DNA of 64,000 nt, from contig NZ_LMIE01000030.1 in the NCBI RefSeq assembly GCF_001428625.1, positions 203,400 to 267,399 of the forward strand, written 5' to 3'. The notes beneath the pieces are model-generated. The model worked only from the letters and a program-made list of their open reading frames with translations. It was not told where the DNA came from and searched no databases. The translations under genes were made by a program, and so were the position numbers. Positions 43,714 through 51,692 of the stretch are shown here, one piece after another (the stretch's first letter is position 1; the number at the start of each line of letters is the position of its first letter). Source of the DNA: Hydrogenophaga sp. Root209. GTDB lineage: Bacteria; Pseudomonadota; Gammaproteobacteria; Burkholderiales; Burkholderiaceae_C.

Positions 43714-44915
43714 ACCAGGACTTCCGCGCAGCGTGGATGGCCGAGAAAGGCCTGTGGGCTGGCGCTCGGTCCGTAAGCGCCTGATTGGTAGACCACCACC
43801 AGATCACCGGGGTGAGCCGGGGCAAGCTCGGCTCGATCGGCCAGCATGTCCAGCGGCGTGCACAGGGGTCCGACGATGGACGCTTTTTCGCGCTCTGCGG
43901 AGTCCATTTGCGTGCCGATGCAGACGGGGTAGTTGCGACGGATCACTTGTCCGAAATTGCCAGAGGCCGCAAGGTGATGGTGAAGGCCACCGTCTGTGAC
44001 CAGAAACACCTGGCCGCGTGACACCTTGCGATCCAGCACGCGGGCCACATACACCCCAGCCTCGCCCACCAGGTATCGCCCGAGTTCCAGCACCAGCTGG
44101 CCGCCCGGCAACTCGCTGGCCATGCTGTTCTTGATGCCCATCAGTGCTTCGGCCACCGGCGCCAGATCCAGCGCCTTTTCGCCCGGGAAATATGGAATGC
44201 CCCACCCCCCTCCGAAGTTCACCTGCCTCACCGGCGCCGGCGCAGTTGCGGCCAGGCGCACCACGAGCTGGTGACATTGGCGAAGCGCCTCCGCGATCGA
44301 TTCGCCATTGAGGTTCTGCGAGCCCGGATACAGATGGAAGCCTTCAAACTGCAAAGCCGCATCGCCGATTGCCCTGAGCACCAGTGGCACCTGCTCGGCA
44401 TCCACCCCGAAAGGCTTGGCACCACCGCCCATGCGCATGCCGGCACCGCGCAGATCGAAGTCGGGATTCACGCGAACGGCCACGCGGGCGGGCAGCCCCA
44501 GGCGTTGTGACGCACGCGCCAGCAGCTCGACCTCCCGGAACGACTCCAGATTGACGAGCACGCCCGCAGCCACGGCTTGGGCGATCTCCGGCTCGCGCTT
44601 GCCCGGGCCAGCGAAGCTCACGTGCACCGGGTCGGCGCCCGCATCGAGCGCCACGGCCATCTCGCCAGCGGAGGCCACATCCAGGCCATCCACCAAGGTT
44701 CGCATGAATCCCACCAGCGCGGGCAGGGGATTGGCCTTCACGGCGTAGTGCAATCCGATGCCTGCAGGCAAGGCTTCTCGCACAGACGCCACGCGCTCGA
44801 CCAGCAGTCGGCGGTCGTAAGCATAAAAAGGAGTCTGCCCAACGCGTTCGGCCAGGCGCGACAGCGGTACGCCCCCCACACACAGCTCACCGCGGATCGT
44901 CTCAGAAGGTCTCAT
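43710..44915 (-). CDS. PLP-dependent decarboxylase, exosortase A system-associated
   Basis: 401 residues of the alanine racemase-fold Orn/DAP/Arg decarboxylase family. The PLP lysine is in LHYAVKANPLPAL, and other motifs are FEGFHLYPGSQNL, VNFGGGWGIPYFPG and the C-terminal VFLVTDGGLHHHLA. Families of this type (TIGR03099) occur with an acyl-CoA ligase, ACP and two hydrolases near XrtA. The start at 44915 with AAGGAAAG upstream is chosen over a longer frame that is antisense to nothing conserved. It overlaps the ligase gene by 14 bases. Confidence 0.92.
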   Translation of the reverse strand: MRPSETIRGELCVGGVPLSRLAERVGQTPFYAYDRRLLVERVASVREALPAGIGLHYAVKANPLPALVGFMRTLVDGLDVASAGEMAVALDAGADPVHVSFAGPGKREPEIAQAVAAGVLVNLESFREVELLARASQRLGLPARVAVRVNPDFDLRGAGMRMGGGAKPFGVDAEQVPLVLRAIGDAALQFEGFHLYPGSQNLNGESIAEALRQCHQLVVRLAATAPAPVRQVNFGGGWGIPYFPGEKALDLAPVAEALMGIKNSMASELPGGQLVLELGRYLVGEAGVYVARVLDRKVSRGQVFLVTDGGLHHHLAASGNFGQVIRRNYPVCIGTQMDSAEREKASIVGPLCTPLDMLADRAELAPAHPGDLVVVYQSGAYGPSASPQAFLGHPRCAEVLV

Positions 44916-46545
44916 CGTTCTTCTTTCCTTCAGTGCTTTCCCAGTCCGCTTTCCAGCGGGCGCGGTCGAGCTTTCCATTGGCGTTTCGCGGCAGGGCCTG
45001 CGCATGCCAATGCACACCTGCCGGCACCATGTAAGCGGGCAAGGTGCTCTTGCAGTGCGCCAGCAACGCGGCGGTGTCTTGCGCTTTGGCAGCCACCGCA
45101 GCCACGAGAATGACCTGCCCCAGCTGGGCATGCGGCACACCCACGGCCAGCACTTCGTGCACCAAACCGCTCGCGTACACAGCCTCTTCGACTTCGGTCG
45201 GGCTCACACGGTAGCCCGAGGTCTTGATCATCTCGTCCCGGCGAGCAACGAAATACAGAAAACCGTCGGCATCGCGTCGCACGGTATCGCCGGAGAAAAC
45301 GGCAATCTCGGGACGGGCGAGCTTGTCGCCCCCCGCCCTGAGTCCATCAGGCAGCGCGCGGAAGCGCAAAGCCGTTTCTTCCGGCCTGCGCCAATAGCCC
45401 AACGCCACCAGCGGCCCACGGTGCACCAGTTCGCCCGGCTCGTCCACCTCACACTCAGTCCCGTCTGCTCGCAGCACACGAATGTCTGCGTTCGGTATGG
45501 CCTTGCCGATTGAGTCCGGTCGCCGATCCACTTCGGAGGGCGGCAGGTAGGTGGAGCGAAACGCCTCGGTCAATCCGTACATCAGGAAGGCTTGCGCAGC
45601 AGGCACCATCTGCCGCATGCGATCCAGCGTCGCCCGGGGCATGCGCCCACCCGTGCACGCCCAGTAGCGCAAGTGCTGAGAGGCTTCAGCAGGCCAGTCC
45701 AGCGCCGCAAGTTGCATGAAAAGCGCCGGCACGGCCGTCAAGCCCGTCACGCGCTCTTTGGACATCGCCGTCAACAGATCGCGTGGCAGCAGGTAGTTGA
45801 GCAAGACGACGCGCGCTCCCACCAGAAACGCGGTGGTCAACTGACTGAAGCCCGCATCGAACGACAAGGGCAACACGGCGAGCAGTGTGTCGTCGGGTCG
45901 GTTGTGCAGGTAGCTGGCCACGCTGGTGGCTCCCGCCACCATATTGCGGTGCGAGAGCACCACGCCCTTGGGCTGCCCCGTGCTGCCCGAGGTGTAGAAG
46001 ATCGCAGCCACGTCGGTCTCAAGGCCATGGGGCAACACCTGCCGGGGGGCGGCCAGCGCATCGGTCCAGGCATGGAGCTTGAAATGCGCTACTTGAGGCG
46101 AATCGATGTCATCACAGATCACCACGTGCTGCAGGGTTGGACATTCGCTCAGCGCGGGCCACAAGGCGTTCAGTCGAGACGCTGACGTCACCAACACCCG
46201 CACACCAGCGTCTTGAAGAATGTGAGCAACCTGGGCCGCCTTCAGGAGCGGGTTCACCGGCACCAGAATCCCACCCGCCGCTGGCACGGCAAAGCTGCTT
46301 ACCACAGCCTCGACGCGCTTCTCCAGAAACACCGCCACGCGGCTTGCGCTGGGCAATCCCAGGTGCAACAGCCCCGACGCAAGATCCGACACCGCATCGC
46401 CCAGCTCGCCATAGGAAAGCCGCACCGCTCCTGCCGTCAAGGCTTCCCGCGCAGCCCAGAAGGCGGCTGCCCGAAGCGGCAACTCGTGCAGCAAAACCGG
46501 GGGATAGCTTTCGCTGGATTCTCTCTCTGTGGGCATGCGGCGCAT
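44902..46545 (-). CDS. Acyl-CoA ligase (AMP-forming), exosortase A system-associated
   Basis: 547 residues of the ANL superfamily (TIGR03098 type). The AMP-binding P-loop is IFYTSGSTGQPKGVVLSH, with YGLTEAFRSTYLPP, GDTVRRDADGFLYFVARRDEMIKTSGYRVSP and the catalytic Lys in PRNANGKLDRARW. It likely activates a carboxylic acid and loads the ACP encoded divergently. Starts at 46545 or 46536, no strong ribosome site. Divergent from the ACP gene with 115 bases between. Confidence 0.94.
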   Translation of the reverse strand: MRRMPTERESSESYPPVLLHELPLRAAAFWAAREALTAGAVRLSYGELGDAVSDLASGLLHLGLPSASRVAVFLEKRVEAVVSSFAVPAAGGILVPVNPLLKAAQVAHILQDAGVRVLVTSASRLNALWPALSECPTLQHVVICDDIDSPQVAHFKLHAWTDALAAPRQVLPHGLETDVAAIFYTSGSTGQPKGVVLSHRNMVAGATSVASYLHNRPDDTLLAVLPLSFDAGFSQLTTAFLVGARVVLLNYLLPRDLLTAMSKERVTGLTAVPALFMQLAALDWPAEASQHLRYWACTGGRMPRATLDRMRQMVPAAQAFLMYGLTEAFRSTYLPPSEVDRRPDSIGKAIPNADIRVLRADGTECEVDEPGELVHRGPLVALGYWRRPEETALRFRALPDGLRAGGDKLARPEIAVFSGDTVRRDADGFLYFVARRDEMIKTSGYRVSPTEVEEAVYASGLVHEVLAVGVPHAQLGQVILVAAVAAKAQDTAALLAHCKSTLPAYMVPAGVHWHAQALPRNANGKLDRARWKADWESTEGKKNDETF

Positions 46546-46660
46546 GTTAAGGCATCAAGCCAGACAGGCCGACCACGCTCATGGGCCAGTGGCGCGCAGT
46601 TCTTTAGAATCGAGTGCAATTCTGCGCACACATTTCGTTCCCCAACCAGGCCTCAATTCC

Positions 46661-46921
46661 ATGAACGTGTACGAACAGGTCTTGCGCGTGCTGGACGACG
46701 CTCTCAACCTCCAGGGGCGCACCGCCGCCTTCGGGCCCACCACACAGCTTCTGGGCTCGCTTCCCGAACTCGACTCCATGGCTGTGTTGGCACTGATCAC
46801 CGATCTGGAAAGCCATTTCGGCATTGCTTTCAGCGATGACGATCTCAACGCAGAAGTATTCGCCACCGTGGGCAGCCTGAGCGACCTCGTTCAACACCAT
46901 CTGGCCGGCCAGGCCACATGA
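46661..46921 (+). CDS. Acyl carrier protein, exosortase A-associated
   Basis: 86 residues, acidic, with the phosphopantetheine serine in LPELDSMAVLALI (Ser39). It is divergent to the acyl-CoA ligase and overlaps the following hydrolase start by four bases (ATGA). Together they suggest that an acyl or aminoacyl unit is carried on this ACP for a small molecule associated with the PEP-CTERM/EPS system. Confidence 0.92.
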   Translation: MNVYEQVLRVLDDALNLQGRTAAFGPTTQLLGSLPELDSMAVLALITDLESHFGIAFSDDDLNAEVFATVGSLSDLVQHHLAGQAT

Positions 46922-47766
46922 GTCAGCAAGGGCGCACTGCCCTTCCCCACGCTTTTTTTCTGCCCGTTGACCCGCAGGCACCCAGCGCCGGTCAGCGTTT
47001 TTGCCTGTTCCACCCGGCCAGGGGGAGCGCTCGACGCGGACGCATCCTGTATTTGCACCCCTTTGCCGAAGAGCTCAACACCACCCGCCGCGTGGTCGCA
47101 CAACAAGCGCGAGCGCTGGCGGCTGCCGGGTATGCGGTCCTGCAGATCGATTTGACCGGCTGCGGCGACAGTTCGGGCGATTTTGCAGACGCCACCTGGG
47201 CCACCTGGTTGGAAGACGCCGCACTGGCGCACCGGTGGCTGAGCCAATCCGCCAGCGGTCCACTCTGGATCTGGGGCATGCGCGCGGGCGCCTTGCTGGC
47301 CACGGAATTTCTCCAGACACTGACCGAACCAGCCAACTTGCTGCTCTGGCAACCCGTGGTGAGTGGCCAGCAGATGCTGCAGCAATTCACCCGCCTGCAC
47401 ACTGCGGGACAATGGCTTGGTTCAGGCAAACCTGACGAACAGTCACCAGCCCAACGCCTCGCGCAAGGCCAGGCCGTGGAAATCGCTGGATACACCATCA
47501 GTCCAGCAATGGCTCAAAGCATGGCGCACGCCCGCCTTCTGCCTCCCGCCACAAAAGCCTGCGGCCGAGTGATATGGATTGAACTGGCCAAACAGGCAGA
47601 CACTGCAATGAGCCCTTCGTCTGAAAAAGAACTGTCTGCGTGGCGAATCGCCGGCTGGCAAGTGAACGCCCAGGCGATCAAGGCCCCTGCCTTCTGGCAG
47701 ACAGTGACCACGGAAGACGCCCCGGCCTTGATCAGCACCACCTTGGCGACCATGGCGGCAGACTGA
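46918..47766 (+). CDS. Exosortase A system-associated hydrolase 2
   Basis: 282-residue alpha/beta hydrolase fold (TIGR03101 type). RILYLHPFAEELNTTRRVVAQQ and YAVLQIDLTGCGDSSGDF are family marks. The nucleophile elbow reads GMRAG, with arginine where a serine is expected, so the protein may not be a classical hydrolase. It overlaps the ACP stop and is followed 26 bases later by hydrolase 1. Confidence 0.9.
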   Translation: MSQQGRTALPHAFFLPVDPQAPSAGQRFCLFHPARGSARRGRILYLHPFAEELNTTRRVVAQQARALAAAGYAVLQIDLTGCGDSSGDFADATWATWLEDAALAHRWLSQSASGPLWIWGMRAGALLATEFLQTLTEPANLLLWQPVVSGQQMLQQFTRLHTAGQWLGSGKPDEQSPAQRLAQGQAVEIAGYTISPAMAQSMAHARLLPPATKACGRVIWIELAKQADTAMSPSSEKELSAWRIAGWQVNAQAIKAPAFWQTVTTEDAPALISTTLATMAAD

Positions 47767-47792
47767 GCTCGATCGAACAACACCCAGCCGCC

Positions 47793-48638
47793 ATGAATGT
47801 CCACGAGAAAGCCATCGGCATACCCGGTCCACAAGCCGACATGCTGGGCATCGTCAGCATGCCGGACTCCCATGCAGAACGGCAACACACAGCCGTGGTG
47901 GTGGTGGTGGGTGGTGCTCAGTACCGAGTAGGCAGCCACAGGCAATTTGTGCAGATCGCACGCCACTTGGCCGGCGCGGGCTACCCGGTGCTTCGCTTTG
48001 ACTTTCCCGGGATGGGCGACAGCCCAGGTGAACCGATATCGTTTGAAGACACCTCGACGCACATCGCTGCCGCCATCAACGCCATTCACGAGCACTGTCC
48101 CGACGTGAGTCAAGTTGTGCTGTGCGGACTTTGTGACGGTGCGTCGGCCAGTCTCCTTTACACACAAAGCACGAACGATCAGCGCGTGGCTGGCCTTGCT
48201 CTTCTCAACCCTTGGGTGCGCTCCGAGGCAAGTCTTGCCCGAGCACAGGTCAAACACTACTACTTGTGGAGACTTGCGGAGCCTGCGTTCTGGCGCAAAT
48301 TGTTCGGCGGCCAGGTCGGGTGGCGGGCTGTGCGAGAGCTGGGCAACAGCTTGCGGACCATTCGAGCGAAGAATACTGGCCCGTCCAGTTTTCCGGATGC
48401 CATGGCGCAAGGCTGGCGGACCTTTACAGGCCCGATCCTGCTCTTGCTGAGTGAACGAGATCTCGTTGCGAAGGAGTTCGTTGAACACGCTCAAAGCGAC
48501 GCACGGTGGAATGGACTCCTTGAACGGCCGGTCGTGTCCAAGTCGACCATTGATCGCGCCGATCACACCTGCTCATCTTCGACCGCCAGTCGCCAGACAG
48601 AGTCATTCGTCTTGCAATGGCTCAAGGGAATAAGGTGA
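47793..48638 (+). CDS. Exosortase A system-associated hydrolase 1
   Basis: 281-residue alpha/beta hydrolase (TIGR03100 type). VVVVVGGAQYRVGSHRQFVQIAR and YPVLRFDFPGMGDSPGEP are diagnostic. The nucleophile elbow is GLCDG, so cysteine replaces serine, a known variant of acyltransferases and dienelactone hydrolases. The catalytic histidine is probably in IDRADHTCSSS. Last gene of the ACP-hydrolase unit. Confidence 0.92.
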   Translation: MNVHEKAIGIPGPQADMLGIVSMPDSHAERQHTAVVVVVGGAQYRVGSHRQFVQIARHLAGAGYPVLRFDFPGMGDSPGEPISFEDTSTHIAAAINAIHEHCPDVSQVVLCGLCDGASASLLYTQSTNDQRVAGLALLNPWVRSEASLARAQVKHYYLWRLAEPAFWRKLFGGQVGWRAVRELGNSLRTIRAKNTGPSSFPDAMAQGWRTFTGPILLLLSERDLVAKEFVEHAQSDARWNGLLERPVVSKSTIDRADHTCSSSTASRQTESFVLQWLKGIR

Positions 48639-48706
48639 ACGGGTTACGCTGGCTTCGCACATGGCAGTGCCGTTAAGTAGATTGGAAATCCCCGCCTATT
48701 TTGGCC

Positions 48707-48735
48707 TTACATTTCGGCGGCTGCAGTTACATTTC
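48707..48735 (+). repeat. Direct repeat TTACATTTC, possible activator sites
   Basis: TTACATTTC occurs at 48707-48715 and 48727-48735, 20 bases apart (two helical turns). They lie 42-70 bases upstream of the -24 element of the promoter at 48777. Repeats on the same face of the helix at this distance fit binding of a sigma-54 activator such as PrsR. Confidence 0.5.
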
Positions 48736-48776
48736 AGCGCCCGCAAAGCACACCTCATCAAGGTATCGTCGCTGCG

Positions 48777-48793
48777 TTGGGGATGCGAGTGCA
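48777..48793 (+). promoter_or_regulatory. Sigma-54 type promoter for the acyltransferase gene at 48839
   Basis: TTGGGGATGCGAGTGCA has GG (48779-48780) and GC (48791-48792) ten bases apart, with TGCA at -12; the -24 flank is less canonical. The start codon is 46 bases after the -12 element. Confidence 0.5.
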
Positions 48794-48838
48794 ACCTATA
48801 TAAATCAGGTGCCTTCGGGCGCACTGCGGAGAACATCG

Positions 48839-49633
48839 ATGCTGGCGCAAAAATATAAATACTCGGTCGTGAGCCCAGGTACCGAGGAGTACGAAGAGTA
48901 CTGCGCTCTGAGACATGAAGTTTTCTGCGCGGAGCTCGGTCGCTTGCCTTCTTGCGAGGACAGAGCAGGCAAACGCCCGCTGGAGACAGACGATTTCGAC
49001 GCGCACAGCGTTCACGTGCTGTGCCGCTCGGTGGAAACGGGTGAAGCAGTGGGGTGCGCACGCCTCATCCTGCCGAGCCCACGCGGACTCAATGTCCTGT
49101 CGCGCTACAAGCTGCACAGCAAGCCGAGTTCGGAAGTAGATCTGGTGGGTGAAATCGGCCGTCTCGCCATCTCGAGCAAACTGCGCAGGTATCGCCGCGA
49201 CACCCAACTGGTGGGACCAGCCCTGCCCTCAGGCCCAGCCGACGACCTCACCAAAGAAATCAAACGCGACGGACCCACCGTTGCCCTTGGTTTGTATAGG
49301 GAAGTGTTTCGCTTGGCCAGTGAGCACGGCATCACTCATTGCTACGCAGCCATGGAGCCCTCGCTGTCGCGGATGCTCAACCGCCTCGGTTTTCCGTTTC
49401 ACGAGGCGGGGCCGATCAACACGGCGGTCCAACCCGCGCGTCAACCATACCTCATCGGCGCCAACGCCTTGCGCTCCGGACTCGCGAGCCGCAACTCTTG
49501 CCTGTACAAATTCCTGTTCGGCATGGAGGAGGCAACAGTCCTTGGCGATACGGATACGATCACTTGGCGGGAGCCGAACAAATCCTCGCTGACTTCATCC
49601 TCATTCGGAGCTCTTCTTCCTGAGCTGACCTGA
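48839..49633 (+). CDS. PEP-CTERM/exosortase system-associated acyltransferase 1 (N-acyl amino acid synthase-like)
   Basis: 264 residues of the GNAT/autoinducer-synthase-like family TIGR03694. It shows EYCALRHEVFCAELGRLPS, VGCARLILPSPRGLN, the core EIGRLAISSKLRRYR, and GLYREVFRLASEHGITHCYAAMEPSLSRMLNRLGF. Members cloned from environmental DNA make long-chain N-acyl amino acids. GGAGA precedes the ATG at 48839. It is flanked by a sigma-54-like promoter and a strong terminator, so it is a single-gene unit. A second paralogue is at 57397. Confidence 0.92.
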   Translation: MLAQKYKYSVVSPGTEEYEEYCALRHEVFCAELGRLPSCEDRAGKRPLETDDFDAHSVHVLCRSVETGEAVGCARLILPSPRGLNVLSRYKLHSKPSSEVDLVGEIGRLAISSKLRRYRRDTQLVGPALPSGPADDLTKEIKRDGPTVALGLYREVFRLASEHGITHCYAAMEPSLSRMLNRLGFPFHEAGPINTAVQPARQPYLIGANALRSGLASRNSCLYKFLFGMEEATVLGDTDTITWREPNKSSLTSSSFGALLPELT

Positions 49634-49660
49634 AGCCATTCACCGCTGCCGAACCGACGA

Positions 49661-49693
49661 AAAAAAACCGCGCAGATCCTGCGCGGTTTTTTT
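49661..49693. terminator. Bidirectional Rho-independent terminator
   Basis: CCGCGCAG and CTGCGCGG (49668-49675 and 49679-49686) form an eight-pair stem with loop ATC. Seven A residues precede it and seven T residues follow, so it stops transcription from both the acyltransferase (+) and the convergent PEP-CTERM gene (-). Strongest intrinsic terminator in the window. Confidence 0.92.
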
Positions 49694-49708
49694 GGCAAAC
49701 CTGAATGG

Positions 49709-50464
49709 TTATGCGTTCTTCTTGCTGCGGCGCACTGCACCGATGGCGGCCAGGCCGAGGCCCAACAGAGCGAGTGCGCCTGGTTCTGGCACTTCGGTGG
49801 AATCACCGGTGATGTTTGCCGAACCCAGATGGGTCTTGTCGCCGATGGCAACGGGCAACGGGGTGAATGACGAGGTGTAGTTGAAGTCGGCACCGAACTG
49901 GCCGTTGGTGTCGAAGTAAGGTGCAGCAACACCACCCACAACGTCCAGGAACCCAGAGCCTTCACCGTTGAGGATCACGCCAAGGGCGCTCACGCCAGTG
50001 ATGGAACCAGACAACGTGTAGCCAGCACCCAATGGGTCAGCTCCTACCAAACTCAACCACAGAGCGCCGTCGGAGAACGTTGCCGGGTTGTCAAAGACAG
50101 AGTTGGCCGCCGACACATAGAAGTCCAAGGTGCCACCGCTGAAGAAGAAATCCTCACCAACTGCTGGGGTGAGATCATTCAACAGGGTGTAGCCCGAGAA
50201 CACATAGGTCAACTCGCAACCAGAAGGGCAGAACGACGAACTGGCTTCAGTATTGATCGTTGTGATGCGGCCCCAACCAGAAATCGTCTGGCCGATATCG
50301 ACTGCGACGTTTTCAACCAGCGTGCTGTTTGCGGAAAAATCAAACATTGAGTCGGTATCCCAAACGATACCGCCCACGTTGACCACACCAGCGTTGGCGG
50401 CTCCAGATGCGATCAGCAGTGAGGCTGCGGCGAGCACCGATGCGGCGGACTTCTTGAATTTCAT
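49709..50464 (-). CDS. PEP-CTERM sorting domain protein
   Basis: 251 residues. Signal peptide (KKSAASVLAAASLLIASGAANA), a Ser/Gly/Thr/Asn-rich mature part with almost no Lys or Arg and a CPSGC cysteine pair, and the C-terminal sorting signal: VPEPGALALLGLGLAAIG followed by basic residues. Exosortase XrtA would cleave at the PEP motif. Only this PEP-CTERM protein is found in the window. It is read from a good sigma-54-type promoter and ends at a strong terminator. The function of the mature part is unknown. Confidence 0.94.
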   Translation of the reverse strand: MKFKKSAASVLAAASLLIASGAANAGVVNVGGIVWDTDSMFDFSANSTLVENVAVDIGQTISGWGRITTINTEASSSFCPSGCELTYVFSGYTLLNDLTPAVGEDFFFSGGTLDFYVSAANSVFDNPATFSDGALWLSLVGADPLGAGYTLSGSITGVSALGVILNGEGSGFLDVVGGVAAPYFDTNGQFGADFNYTSSFTPLPVAIGDKTHLGSANITGDSTEVPEPGALALLGLGLAAIGAVRRSKKNA

Positions 50465-50517
50465 GATTAAGCTCCTTGAGGATGTTGGGCGAAAAGCGTC
50501 GGACCTACTGCAAACTA

Positions 50518-50534
50518 AGCAGAATGCGTGCCAG
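50518..50534 (-). promoter_or_regulatory. Sigma-54 promoter of the PEP-CTERM protein gene
   Basis: Minus strand reads CTGGCACGCATTCTGCT, matching YTGGCACG-N4-TTGCW at all but one position. The -12 element is 55 bases before the start codon, an ordinary distance. This is the clearest sigma-54 site in the window. Confidence 0.85.
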
Positions 50535-50587
50535 AGGTAAAAAACTTAAAAGAAACAAAGCTCAAGTTGAGAAGCACACTTTTCGCA

Positions 50588-50613
50588 CGCATTAGCTGTA
50601 AAAAAACCCGACA
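50588..50613 (-). promoter_or_regulatory. Conserved upstream box, copy B (TGTCGGGTTTTTTTAC-N5-ATGCG)
   Basis: Identical to copy A at 33854-33879 in its 16 core bases and in the ATGCG five bases later. It lies about 64 bases upstream of the -24 element of the PEP-CTERM promoter, the normal zone for a sigma-54 activator. It could also serve the divergent ThiF-like gene. Confidence 0.65.
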
Positions 50614-50674
50614 AACTCCCATCTCCATCCACTCGTTGGTTCCAGCTTGCGTGTCTGCCTATCCTCATGCCCGA

Positions 50675-50699
50675 GGTGGCACCGCCAAATGGTGCCACC
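50675..50699 (+). promoter_or_regulatory. Perfect 9-base inverted repeat in the leader of the ThiF-like gene
   Basis: GGTGGCACC (50675-50683) and GGTGCCACC (50691-50699) with a seven-base loop GCCAAAT. It ends 15 bases before a perfect AAGGAGGT ribosome site (50714-50721). It may be an operator or an RNA stem affecting translation. No T-run follows. Confidence 0.55.
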
Positions 50700-50724
50700 A
50701 TATGCACAAACACAAGGAGGTCAC

Positions 50725-51597
50725 TTGTCTCACTTCAACTACGCAGACGCCTTCAGCCGCAACATCGGCGTGGTCAGTACCCCAGAACATGATCGCCTGC
50801 GCAACTGCACGGTTGCCATTGCCGGCATGGGCGGCGTGGGTGGCGACTATCTGATCAGCCTCGTCCGTGCAGGCGTGGGCGGTTTTCACTTGGCGGAATT
50901 CGACGAGTTCGAAGTGTTCAACTTCAACCGTCAGTACGGCGCCAACACCGAGACGATCGGCCGCCGCAAGCTCGACGTGATGGTGGAGATGGCGCTCGCG
51001 ATCAATCCCGAGTTACGCATCAAGAAATTCAGTGATGGCATCACCGCGGGCAACATCGACGCCTTCCTGGAGGGCGTCGATCTGGCCGTGGACGCGATCG
51101 ATGCCTTCGCTGTCGACATGCACCCCCTGCTGGTGAACGCGGCCACCGCCCGGGGTCTGAGCACCATTGCCGCCGTGCCGTTGGGCCTGGGCGCCGGGGT
51201 CTTGGCATTCGGCCCCAAGGGCATGTCGTACACGGACTATTTCGCCATCAAGCCTGAGATGTCGGACGACGAGAAGATCGTCCAGTTCATGCTGGGCTTC
51301 GCGCCAGAGCTCCACCACTTGAAGTATCTGGACCCGAAGACGATCAATCTGAAAGCGCGCAAGGGGCCCAGCTCCATTGCGGGTTGCAAGCTGTGCACGG
51401 GTTTCATCACCACGCAGGCGCTCGTTGCCCTCCTCCACCCGCAAGACCTGCAGTGTGTGCCTTGGTACACCTACCTGGATGCGCGCCTGTCGCGCTTTCA
51501 TCACCGGCGGCTGTGGATGGGCAACCGCAATCCGCTGCAACGTCTCAAGAGCTTCGTGGCCAAGAAACGACTGGAAAAAATGTCGGCGGACGCTTGA
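50725..51597 (+). CDS. ThiF/E1-like adenylyltransferase, start of a six-gene + strand cluster
   Basis: 290 residues of the ThiF/MoeB/E1 superfamily. The nucleotide-binding motif is VAIAGMGGVGGDYL (about 32-45), with FDEFEVFNFNRQYGA and the DAIDAF loop. One CxxC is present (GCKLC) but not the second pair of the usual zinc site. The start is a TTG preceded by AAGGAGGT, though with only three bases of spacing. E1-like enzymes activate a carboxyl group as an adenylate; here the partner may be a small molecule or peptide made in the cluster. Function not established. Confidence 0.85.
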   Translation: MSHFNYADAFSRNIGVVSTPEHDRLRNCTVAIAGMGGVGGDYLISLVRAGVGGFHLAEFDEFEVFNFNRQYGANTETIGRRKLDVMVEMALAINPELRIKKFSDGITAGNIDAFLEGVDLAVDAIDAFAVDMHPLLVNAATARGLSTIAAVPLGLGAGVLAFGPKGMSYTDYFAIKPEMSDDEKIVQFMLGFAPELHHLKYLDPKTINLKARKGPSSIAGCKLCTGFITTQALVALLHPQDLQCVPWYTYLDARLSRFHHRRLWMGNRNPLQRLKSFVAKKRLEKMSADA

Positions 51598-51692
51598 TTT
51601 CGGGATGTTTCCTTTCGACACCATGGCACCAGGCTGGCAGCAAAGTGCCTGCGTTAGACTGGCCGCCTGACAGACAAACGGAGGGGGCGAGC

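Noticed and set aside
48661-48858. Possible 65-residue protein before the acyltransferase gene
   Set aside because: It covers the promoter and direct repeats and lacks a ribosome site.
50636-50651. Sigma-54-like TTGG...TTGC upstream of the ThiF-like gene
   Set aside because: GG and GC are nine bases apart instead of ten; sigma-54 does not tolerate this spacing.
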